Source: an uncultured Clostridia bacterium (lineage in GTDB: Bacteria > Bacillota > Clostridia > Christensenellales > UBA1242). From it: a DNA stretch of 17,809 nt. Location: contig CALWRL010000009.1 in the NCBI GenBank assembly GCA_944383945.1, positions 1-17,809 of the forward strand. Direction: 5' to 3'. Of the stretch, positions 6,315 through 13,462 are shown piece by piece (the first letter of the stretch is position 1; each line of letters opens with the position of its first letter). The notes below the pieces were generated by a model. It saw only the letters and a program-made list of their open reading frames with translations. It searched no databases and was not told where the DNA came from. Both the position numbers and the translations under genes were made by a program.

Positions 6315-7553
6315 TTATATTTTAGTTTTTTTAGCTTTTTTATGAATTTTTACGACTTTTATTATATATGGAGAGTAAATTATAATTGCAGAAATTGAAG
6401 TTGCAATTAAAATTATTTGCCACAGCTTAAATTCATAAACCGTGTATTGAACATAATCTGCCTGCAATGATAGAATCCCAGAAGTTGAAATTCCTATTGC
6501 TATATTTGCATTTTTATCGGTTCTGTAAATATTGTTTTTGTTAATTCCAGATTCTTCAAGGCGCTGTAACGTTTCTTGGGTAGGGTGGCCATAACTGTTT
6601 TTTCCAACAGAAATAACTGCAATTTCTGGCATAATAACATTTAAAAATTCTTCCGTTGTTGAATATTTGCTGCCATGATGAGCAACTTTTAAAACATCAA
6701 TATCAAAATATGAAAGGGGCAAGTTGTAGTTTGAAGAATTTATAGCGCTTATAAAGTCTTCCTCAACATCTTTCCCAACATCGCCTGTTAACATAACTTT
6801 TTTGCCCATGTAACTTATAATCATAATTGGAGAATAATCATTTGTTATTGCATAATTTGTTCCTTTATCAACATAAATTTCACCGGTTAAAGGAGTAAAA
6901 AATTCAACAAGCCACATTTCATCGTTTTGTTTTGCTTCATTCGAAGAATAAGTTTTAGATTTTATTTTTAAAAATTCATTTGTGTAAATTTTATTGCAAC
7001 CAAATTCTTCTTGTTCAATTTCTAATAATGAAAGAACTTCTTTGTATGTTTCATCATTGCAAACAACGCCACCTTCAACAGGCGATGTTCCATCTTCTGA
7101 ATAGTATATTTGAGGCAAATAACAGTTTTTAACCAAATAGTTTTGAAGAACATAAGTTGCGCCTCCAATATGGTCGGCATCTGGGTGTGTTAAAACAAGA
7201 TAATCAATAACTTTTTCGCCGTTTTCATAGGTTAGACTAATGTTTTCTAAATAATTTTGAAATTTTTCACTTGAACTTGATGTGTAGTGTCCACAATCAA
7301 CAACCATAACTTCGCCGGTTGGGAATTCTATTATTGTGGAATCGGCTTGCCCAACATCAACAAAATGAAAAATCATTCCATCTTCTTCTATTACTGTTGA
7401 TGGGGCGTCTTTGTTTAGAGCAAAATTAACTAAATTTTCAACCTTATCCTTAAAGAAAAATGTTGAGCAAAGAATTAGAATAACAAATATAAAAATAATT
7501 GTTCTAATAATCAAATCATTCTTTAAATTAACCTGTTTTTTTTCTTTTGCCAT
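6315..7553 (-). CDS. Membrane-anchored ComEC/Rec2-like metallo-beta-lactamase-fold hydrolase
   Basis: A 412-residue protein with a ComEC-type MBL domain: FVDVGQADS (64-72), VVDCG (84-88), THPDADH (122-128), LTGDVG (255-260), VAHHGS (290-295) and GKNSYGHP (317-324). Metal-ligand motifs are complete. The domain lies between two hydrophobic helices (about 14-33 and 377-400). Basic residues before the first and after the second predict both ends inside and the hydrolase outside the membrane. The ComEC competence (DNA channel) domain and the OB-fold region are absent, so this is not ComEC itself; stand-alone members may act as nucleases or phosphodiesterases. The start lies 6 nt after the cysS stop with no clear ribosome binding site, so translation probably depends on reinitiation. 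The substrate is unknown. Confidence 0.86.
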   Translation of the reverse strand: MAKEKKQVNLKNDLIIRTIIFIFVILILCSTFFFKDKVENLVNFALNKDAPSTVIEEDGMIFHFVDVGQADSTIIEFPTGEVMVVDCGHYTSSSSEKFQNYLENISLTYENGEKVIDYLVLTHPDADHIGGATYVLQNYLVKNCYLPQIYYSEDGTSPVEGGVVCNDETYKEVLSLLEIEQEEFGCNKIYTNEFLKIKSKTYSSNEAKQNDEMWLVEFFTPLTGEIYVDKGTNYAITNDYSPIMIISYMGKKVMLTGDVGKDVEEDFISAINSSNYNLPLSYFDIDVLKVAHHGSKYSTTEEFLNVIMPEIAVISVGKNSYGHPTQETLQRLEESGINKNNIYRTDKNANIAIGISTSGILSLQADYVQYTVYEFKLWQIILIATSISAIIIYSPYIIKVVKIHKKAKKTKI

Positions 7554-7559
7554 ATTTTA

Positions 7560-8939
7560 CTAAATTTTGCTTAATTCATACCCTTCTTTGGTGTCTTTAA
7601 TATTAAATCCCATTTCGTTTATTTTGTTTCTAATTTCGTCGGAAAGTTTATAATCTTTGTTTTCTCTTGCAATTTTTCTTTGGTTTGCAAGATCTAAAAT
7701 TTCTTGTGGAATTTCTTCTTGTGTTTTTGTTTCATCATTTTTATCAAGATCTAAACTTAAAACTTTGTCAAATTTTAATGCTTGATTATAAATATCGTTA
7801 GATTTTTGTTCATTTCTTAACATTTTCCACAAAACGCCAACTGCAAGAGGAATATTTAAATCATCGCTTATTGCATCTATAAATTCTTTATTGTAGTTAT
7901 CTAAAATTTCTTGTTTTGTAATATAATTTTGGTTTTTATGTTCGTTTACAAGATTTTTTAATGATTTTAAAGCAGATTTTGCAGAATCTAAACTACTAAA
8001 AGTAAAGTTTAAACTTTTTCTGTAATGTGTTAGCAAGTTCATATATCTAAAATCTATTGGAGTGTATCCCTTTTCAATTAATTGGTTTAAGGTGTAAAGA
8101 TTTCCCAAACTTTTGCTCATTTTCCCGCCATCAACTTGCAAAAATTCAACATGCATCCAATTTTTAACAACTTGTTTGCCTTCTTTTGCATCATTTTGAG
8201 CAATTTCATTTTCGTGGTGAATTGGTTTGTGGTCTATTCCGCCTGTGTGAATGTCTATTGAATTTCCTAAATATTTTTCTCCCAAAGCAGAGCATTCGAT
8301 GTGCCAGCCTGGGCAACCTGTTCCCCATGGGCTAGGCCATTTCATTATGTGATTTTCTGGAACAAATTTCCATAAAGCAAAATCGAAAGGGTGGTGTTTT
8401 TGTTTGTTTTCATCAATTCTATTAACACCCATTTTTGAAAGGTCTTTTCCAGAAAGTTCGCCGTATTTTTTAAATTTTTCAACATCAAAATAAACGCCGT
8501 CATCAATGATGTAGGTGTAGCCTTTTTTTTCTAATTCTTTAATAAAATTAATCATGTCGTCGATAATATTGGTTACTTTTTCAACATGTTCAGGAAGCTC
8601 TATGTTAAGACGGCTTAGGTCGTTAAAAAAACAATTTGTGTAGAAATCTGCAATTTGATATGGGTTTTTGTTTTCTCTTCTTGCTGCAATTTCCATTTTG
8701 TCTTCGCCTTCGTCAGAATCTGAAACTAAATGGCCAACATCGGTTATGTTCATAACACCGTTAATATTAAAGCCGCAGTATTTAAGGCTTTTCCTTAATA
8801 AGTCCATAAAAATATATGCTCTCATATTTCCAATATGAGGGAAATAATAAACGGTTGGCCCGCAAGTGTACATTTTAACTGTGTTGTTTTCAACAACTAA
8901 ATTTTCTTTTTTTCTTGATAAAGAGTTATATATTTTCAT
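7560..8939 (-). CDS. cysS: Cysteinyl-tRNA synthetase
   Basis: A class Ia aminoacyl-tRNA synthetase that charges tRNA-Cys. At 459 residues it is full length (E. coli has 461). The ATP-binding HIGH-type motif is FPHIGN at 33-38 and the KMSKS loop is at 273-277. Predicted zinc ligands are C26, C216 (in WHIECS), H241 and E245 (in HHENE), matching the known C, C, H, E set. The C-terminal region carries the anticodon-stem-binding helices. The start is supported by AGGAGA 7 nt upstream. It follows the DUF4132-like gene by 44 nt, and the MBL-fold gene begins 6 nt after its stop. Nothing unusual is seen in the enzyme itself. Confidence 0.97.
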   Translation of the reverse strand: MKIYNSLSRKKENLVVENNTVKMYTCGPTVYYFPHIGNMRAYIFMDLLRKSLKYCGFNINGVMNITDVGHLVSDSDEGEDKMEIAARRENKNPYQIADFYTNCFFNDLSRLNIELPEHVEKVTNIIDDMINFIKELEKKGYTYIIDDGVYFDVEKFKKYGELSGKDLSKMGVNRIDENKQKHHPFDFALWKFVPENHIMKWPSPWGTGCPGWHIECSALGEKYLGNSIDIHTGGIDHKPIHHENEIAQNDAKEGKQVVKNWMHVEFLQVDGGKMSKSLGNLYTLNQLIEKGYTPIDFRYMNLLTHYRKSLNFTFSSLDSAKSALKSLKNLVNEHKNQNYITKQEILDNYNKEFIDAISDDLNIPLAVGVLWKMLRNEQKSNDIYNQALKFDKVLSLDLDKNDETKTQEEIPQEILDLANQRKIARENKDYKLSDEIRNKINEMGFNIKDTKEGYELSKI

Positions 8940-8983
8940 TAAATTCTCCTATTATATTTATTCTGTTTAGCAATTTTTTGATA

Positions 8984-11167
8984 TTATCCTTGCAATGATG
9001 TAACAACAGAGGTTAAACAATAATCAAAAAATCTTGACGGAACAGATGGGGCAGACATTGCATTATTTTTGGAATATATATATTTTTCTCCATCTAATAA
9101 TAAATCTTTTGTTTTAAAGAACATAACATTTCCTAAATTTGAGTAAGCTTGGTTTAAATTTATTGGTTTATTAAATTCTAAAACGCAAGCAATTTTTAAA
9201 TCTTCATTTATATTAATTAAAGAGCCAAAGGTTATTTCTCCTTCGTTTCGGTTTATGTTAAAACCAAATTGTTGAATGTTATTTACAAATTTTTCGGCGT
9301 TAATAAACATTCCGTTAAAATTGCCAATTTCTGTTGTTTGTGGTTTAAAGTCTTTAACATCAAATTTTATCTTTTTAAATTGTTTGAAAAGCGGGTCTTG
9401 AATTGCATCGGTTATCTTTTCAAATCTATCATCTAAATCCAATGTGTGAAGAATTTTAACTTTAAAATTTTGTTCATCTTCATTTAAAAGTTTTATTAAA
9501 TAGTTTCTTTTAAAATTTCCTTCATCATCTGTTGAACATAAAAATGCGTTGTATAACTTTTCGCCTTTATATTCGCCCCAAATTAACTTTTTAAAAAGTG
9601 TGACGAAAGGTTGTTTTATTGCAATTGAATTGAAATGAGAAGGTTCAAATTCTCTTCCATCTAAAAATGCACTATAAAGACGATTTTTTTGTTTTTCAAA
9701 ATTACTTTCGCTTGTTTTTTCTGTTGCAAGGGCATCTTCGATGTCGTCCATGTTTATGTTTGCTTTTTTAGATAAAATTGAAATAACATTTTGTTTCCAA
9801 TCTTCATCTTCAAATTTTTGAAAAATTTCCGAAGCAAAAACTGAAATAACTTCTTCTCTGCCGCAGCTTGCCAAACATTCTGTTAAATATTTAGCTTCTT
9901 TTATTCTATTGTAAGCAAAAAGCATGCAATCAAAATTGCAAATTTCTTTTATTAATTTTTCGTCTGCTAAAACCGAACAAAATCTTATTGCCCATTTTGC
10001 TTCTTTAATATCTTCTTTTTTTGAAAGGACTTCAAACAATTTTTCAGCAAAATCGTTTAAACCTTCTGGTTGAAAAACATTTTTAAGATAATTTAAGTTC
10101 GATAGTTTGCTTAAATTATTTTCTTCTTTGAAAACATTAATTAAATATGTTTTAACAACATTGTTTGCAGGAAAACCGCTTTTTAAGTTTAAGTTTATTT
10201 TATCAAATGGAACACCAAGCGTTCTTTCTTGTGGGTCTTTAATTTTTCTTCTTGCTGCATAAACAAATTGTTTTTCTGTTTTAACCTCTGGGCTTTTTAT
10301 TATTTCAAGCCTTTCTGCTAGGGCTAGTTTAAGCGAAGGAGATGTTGCTTTTTCATACAAATCGTTCAATCTTGAAAGTGCTTCATTATCACTTCCAAAA
10401 GCTATGAAAACTTCCGATAATCTTTCTTTTTCTTCCTCCGAAATGTTTCCGTATAATCTTTTATCAAGCTCCAAAAAAGTTTCGCGTTTATACTTTTTTA
10501 AGATGTGGGAATTTTGTTGTTGGTCTGAATTATCTGAAATGTAATCATCAATTAACATTTTAATTCCACGGCTTGTGTTAAAATCGGTTATAATTTCTAA
10601 AAGTTTGTACTTGTTTTCATTGTTTGAATTAATATAAGAAATTGTCCAGTCCTCATTTTCGTTGAAAAAGTTTTGCATAAATTCAATTGCTGGCCTTTTC
10701 CAATTATATAAAATTTCGGTTTTGTCGCTTTCAAAAGCTTTAATTATTAAGGGAAGATAAAGATTTCTATCTATATCACAGTTTTTAACGATTTCAATAA
10801 ATCTATCAAAATATCTTTCTATAAAAGTGTAGGGAAGTTTTGTTGAGGAATATCTTATTTGACCAATTTGCCCAACAAATATTTTTTTAACAAAAAAGAA
10901 CACACTTTCATAATTTTTTGATATTAAAAGCAATTTAATTAAATTTGAAAGAGCATTTAAATAATTTCTTAGTTGAAAAATAAGATCAGACAACAAATTA
11001 ACATCATCAATGTTTATTTGCTTATTTTTTATGTTGTCTGCTAAAAAATTTATTTCTAGTTCTGTTAAATTTTCTTTAACAAACCTTTCTATATCAATAT
11101 CTATTTCAAAGCCAAAAGTTGACTTTAATTTTTCTTCAATTTGTTTAACATCTTTTAATATTTCCAT
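8984..11167 (-). CDS. Large DUF4132-like protein of unknown function
   Basis: A 727-residue soluble, mostly helical protein without signal peptide or membrane segments. The first 450 or so residues are rich in short helices and look like alpha-solenoid (HEAT-like) repeats. The last third resembles DUF4132 (MolR/YehI-type) proteins: RLYSAFLDGREF near residue 495, then FKKLIWGEYKGEKLYNAF, an LHTLDLDD segment, and a closing segment with INAEKFVNNIQQFGFN. This assignment is from remembered family pattern, so it is moderate. I place the start at the ATG at 11167-11165, because a good promoter (11203-11175) ends 7 nt before it; a longer in-frame ATG at 11188 would begin inside that promoter. Neither start has a ribosome binding site. 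No catalytic motif is evident. The location between an M50 protease and cysS gives no clear clue. Confidence 0.72.
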   Translation of the reverse strand: MEILKDVKQIEEKLKSTFGFEIDIDIERFVKENLTELEINFLADNIKNKQINIDDVNLLSDLIFQLRNYLNALSNLIKLLLISKNYESVFFFVKKIFVGQIGQIRYSSTKLPYTFIERYFDRFIEIVKNCDIDRNLYLPLIIKAFESDKTEILYNWKRPAIEFMQNFFNENEDWTISYINSNNENKYKLLEIITDFNTSRGIKMLIDDYISDNSDQQQNSHILKKYKRETFLELDKRLYGNISEEEKERLSEVFIAFGSDNEALSRLNDLYEKATSPSLKLALAERLEIIKSPEVKTEKQFVYAARRKIKDPQERTLGVPFDKINLNLKSGFPANNVVKTYLINVFKEENNLSKLSNLNYLKNVFQPEGLNDFAEKLFEVLSKKEDIKEAKWAIRFCSVLADEKLIKEICNFDCMLFAYNRIKEAKYLTECLASCGREEVISVFASEIFQKFEDEDWKQNVISILSKKANINMDDIEDALATEKTSESNFEKQKNRLYSAFLDGREFEPSHFNSIAIKQPFVTLFKKLIWGEYKGEKLYNAFLCSTDDEGNFKRNYLIKLLNEDEQNFKVKILHTLDLDDRFEKITDAIQDPLFKQFKKIKFDVKDFKPQTTEIGNFNGMFINAEKFVNNIQQFGFNINRNEGEITFGSLININEDLKIACVLEFNKPINLNQAYSNLGNVMFFKTKDLLLDGEKYIYSKNNAMSAPSVPSRFFDYCLTSVVTSLQG

Positions 11168-11174
11168 AAATTGT

Positions 11175-11203
11175 ATTATAACAAACATTTAGTTATATTA
11201 CAA
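11175..11203 (-). promoter_or_regulatory. Sigma-A promoter abutting the DUF4132-like gene
   Basis: On the - strand TTGTAA (11203-11198), a 17-bp spacer and a perfect TATAAT (11180-11175) are followed by only 7 nt and then the ATG at 11167. The predicted start of transcription falls on or next to the A of that ATG, so the transcript would have little or no leader. Confidence 0.6.
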
Positions 11204-11246
11204 ATATAAAATCAAAAAAATTAAATTAGCAATTACAATATGAAGC

Positions 11247-12077
11247 CTATTTAAGAATTTCTTCTAGCGTTTGGTTTGCCGAGTAAGTTTCTAATAGTTG
11301 TTTTAATTTTATTTCTGTTAAAATTTTAATTTGATCGTTTTTAAATTTAACATATATAATATTAAATTTAAATTTGTTAACTTGGCAAAGAATTTTATAT
11401 AAAGGTGTATTAGACATTACCATAAAAGTTTTAACAGGCATTATTTGTTTGTTTTTTGGTTGTATTGTGTCTAGAATTGGAGAATAGGTTCCTTGAAATT
11501 TTCCATCTATAATTCCAAGAAATAAGAAAATTGAAATTAACCCAAAGGAAAAGTTAATTTTATAAAAGCATGAAATTATAAACAAAGCCAAAAATGAAAG
11601 AGATAAAAAAAGATTGATGTAATTTGAAATTTTATAAAATGTTTTTTTTTTTTTTTTTAGTTTTAACAAGCAGTTTAAACTTCTTCCACCGTCTAACTGA
11701 AAGGCTGGTAACATATTAAAAATGGCAATTGAAAAATTGGTTATAACAAACGAATAGGTTGAGGCGTAAATAGAAGGAAAAATCCACCACAACATAACTG
11801 TTATAATTATTAAAATAATGTTCATTAAAGGGCCAGCAATTGCAATTTTTATTTCGTCTGTTGGGTTAAACGAAAATTGTTTAAATTTTATGCTTGCACC
11901 ATAAGGTAAAATCCAAACTTTGTCTAAACCATAGCCTAATTTTTTTGCTACATAAGCGTGGGCTAATTCGTGCAAGATTATTGCAATTAAATATGGTAGA
12001 ACAACCGAAGAAAAGCCCGTTAATAATAAAATTATTATAAAAACATAAGTTGCTGGATGTATCCTAAATGATTTCAT
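11247..12077 (-). CDS. M50-family (SpoIVFB-like) site-2 intramembrane metalloprotease
   Basis: A 276-residue polytopic membrane zinc protease. The active site HELAH is at 36-40 in the second hydrophobic segment, and the third zinc ligand is D129 in NMLPAFQLDGGR (121-132). WILPYGA, AGPLMN and the order of segments match SpoIVFB-type group III site-2 proteases (B. subtilis SpoIVFB is 288 residues). The C-terminal 90 residues may be a degenerate regulatory domain like the CBS domain of SpoIVFB. SpoIVFB cleaves pro-sigma-K during sporulation, but no SpoIVFA partner is adjacent, so the substrate is open. An A17 run follows the catalytic part (11642-11658) and makes the frame fragile. There is no ribosome binding site before the ATG. 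It is divergent from the lipoprotein gene at 12222. Confidence 0.88.
   Translation of the reverse strand: MKSFRIHPATYVFIIILLLTGFSSVVLPYLIAIILHELAHAYVAKKLGYGLDKVWILPYGASIKFKQFSFNPTDEIKIAIAGPLMNIILIIITVMLWWIFPSIYASTYSFVITNFSIAIFNMLPAFQLDGGRSLNCLLKLKKKKKTFYKISNYINLFLSLSFLALFIISCFYKINFSFGLISIFLFLGIIDGKFQGTYSPILDTIQPKNKQIMPVKTFMVMSNTPLYKILCQVNKFKFNIIYVKFKNDQIKILTEIKLKQLLETYSANQTLEEILK
11642..11658 (-). repeat. A17 homopolymer inside the M50 protease gene
   Basis: Seventeen uninterrupted T on the + strand (A on the coding strand) encode a run of lysines at about residues 141-145. One extra A brings a TAA within four codons after the run, and one lost A leads to a stop after about 23 codons. Either change would remove everything after the LDG active-site motif. 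Confidence 0.9.
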
Positions 12078-12140
12078 TATTATAAAATATGTTGTGTAAT
12101 TTAAATAAATTAGTTTAAAAATAATGGTAAGAAATTATTA

Positions 12141-12191
12141 TTTAAATTTAAATTTAAATTTATAACAAAAAAAATTATAAATTCATATTAT
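12141..12191 (+). promoter_or_regulatory. A/T-rich divergent intergenic region with TTTAAA repeats and a possible promoter
   Basis: The 144-bp gap between the M50 gene and the lipoprotein gene holds three tandem TTTAAA units plus TTTA at 12141-12162. A possible -10 TATTAT lies at 12186-12191, with a poor TAACAA 17 bp before it. The strong AAGGAGG at 12211-12217 then sets the downstream start. The promoter call is weak. Confidence 0.35.
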
Positions 12192-12221
12192 GATTTAGCG
12201 TTATTTTTTTAAGGAGGTTAA

Positions 12222-13220
12222 ATGAAAAAATTTGCAATTTTTTTAGCCTTAATTGTTGGAAGCGTTTCGGTTGTTTTTGCGGGATGCGGGTCAAGCAATG
12301 TTATAAGGTTAAACGAGGTTACACACAGCATTTTTTACGCGCCTTTTTATGCTGCTATAAACCTTGGATATTTTGAAGAAGAAGGAATTGAAATTGACTT
12401 AACAAATGGCGGCGGTTCAGACCAAAGCATGACAGCTTTATTAAGCGGAAGTGCAGATATTGCCCTTTTAGGGCCTGAAACGGCAGTTTATGTTGTTGGG
12501 GAAGGCGCAAAAAACACACCTGTTATTGTTGGACAGTTAACAAAAAGAGATGGGTCGCTTTTAGTTGGAAGAAACCCAGAACCAAATTTTAAATGGGAAA
12601 GCTTAAAAGGAAAGGAAATTATCGGCGGAAGAAGAGGCGGTTCACCTGCAATGTCGCTTCAATATGCTGTTGAGTTGTGTGGTTTGGAAGTTGGAACAAA
12701 TCCTCAACAATGTAATATAAATTTAGATGTTGCATTTAACTTGGTTGTTGGAGCTTTTGAAGCTGGGCAGGGCGACTATTGTACAATGTTCGAGCCAACA
12801 GCAAGCGAATATGTTGCAGCGGGCAAAGGGTATATCGTTGCTTCGGTTGGTGAAGCTAGTGGAGAAATTCCTTTCACTTGCTTTATGGCAATGCAAAGCT
12901 ATATAAACAAGAATGAAAAAAAAATAGAAAAGTTTTTAAATGCGGTTATGAGAGCTTATAATTATTTAATAAACGCAACAGATGAAGAAATTGTAACAGC
13001 ATTAAAACCATCTTTTGCAACAACAGAAGATAGCATCATAGTTTCTTCGGTTAGAAACTACATTGAATTTGATGCTTGGGTTAGCACTCCTGTTATGAGC
13101 GAAGATGCATTTAACAGACTTCAAGATGTTATGGAGAATGCTGGAGAACTTGAAAAAAGAGTTAAATTCAGCGATGTTGTTAACAATAAATACGCAGAAA
13201 ATGTTATGAAAAATTATTAA
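12222..13220 (+). CDS. ABC-transporter substrate-binding lipoprotein, NMT1/SsuA-ThiY-like
   Basis: A 332-residue exported protein. The first 21 residues form a signal peptide (KK, then a hydrophobic core) ending at a lipobox-like FAGC, so C22 is probably lipidated; F at -3 is unusual. The mature part reads as a periplasmic-binding-protein-like fold of the NMT1/THI5 group: APFYAAINLGYFEEEGI (40-56), the GSADIALLGPETA loop (76-88), LKGKEIIGGRRGGSPA (129-143) and the hinge-region MFEPTA (189-194). Relatives bind thiamine precursors, alkanesulfonates, nitrate or taurine; the ligand cannot be read here. The gene starts 4 nt after AAGGAGG and ends before a strong terminator. No permease or ATPase gene is adjacent, so it may use a transporter encoded elsewhere. 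Four cysteines occur in the mature domain besides C22. Confidence 0.88.
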   Translation: MKKFAIFLALIVGSVSVVFAGCGSSNVIRLNEVTHSIFYAPFYAAINLGYFEEEGIEIDLTNGGGSDQSMTALLSGSADIALLGPETAVYVVGEGAKNTPVIVGQLTKRDGSLLVGRNPEPNFKWESLKGKEIIGGRRGGSPAMSLQYAVELCGLEVGTNPQQCNINLDVAFNLVVGAFEAGQGDYCTMFEPTASEYVAAGKGYIVASVGEASGEIPFTCFMAMQSYINKNEKKIEKFLNAVMRAYNYLINATDEEIVTALKPSFATTEDSIIVSSVRNYIEFDAWVSTPVMSEDAFNRLQDVMENAGELEKRVKFSDVVNNKYAENVMKNY

Positions 13221-13270
13221 CATTAAAAGAGTAATAACTAAATAAAATAAAAACTTTTAAAAACAGCTTT

Positions 13271-13309
13271 AAAAATGAGCTTTATCGGAAATAAGTAAAG
13301 CTCATTTTT
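13271..13309 (+). terminator. Intrinsic terminator of the lipoprotein gene
   Basis: A 14-bp stem pairs 13271-13284 with 13296-13309 around an 11-nt loop. The core arms are ATGAGCTTTA and TAAAGCTCAT, with a preceding A run and a following T run. It isolates the lipoprotein gene from the next promoter. Confidence 0.92.
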
Positions 13310-13391
13310 TATTTTAAAACTATTAATTTAAGCAAAAAAACTGTTTGAATTTGCTTTATTATTATAAAAAACATACTTATATGATTTTTGT

Positions 13392-13420
13392 TTGACTATA
13401 AAAATTTTTTAGTATAAAAT
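13392..13420 (+). promoter_or_regulatory. Sigma-A promoter of the leucine-rich repeat gene
   Basis: TTGACT (13392-13397), a 17-bp spacer and TAAAAT (13415-13420) form a near-consensus promoter. The expected start near 13427 gives a leader of about 35 nt. The spacer contains an A5T6 tract. Confidence 0.82.
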
Positions 13421-13462
13421 ACAATGTATAAATTAAACTAACTTAAGAAAAGGGTGGGGGTT

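Noticed and set aside
8940..8983. A promoter for cysS from the TATAAT just before its ribosome binding site
   Set aside because: The -35-like TTGCTA lies only 11 bp upstream, and transcription would start inside the ribosome binding site, so use is doubtful.
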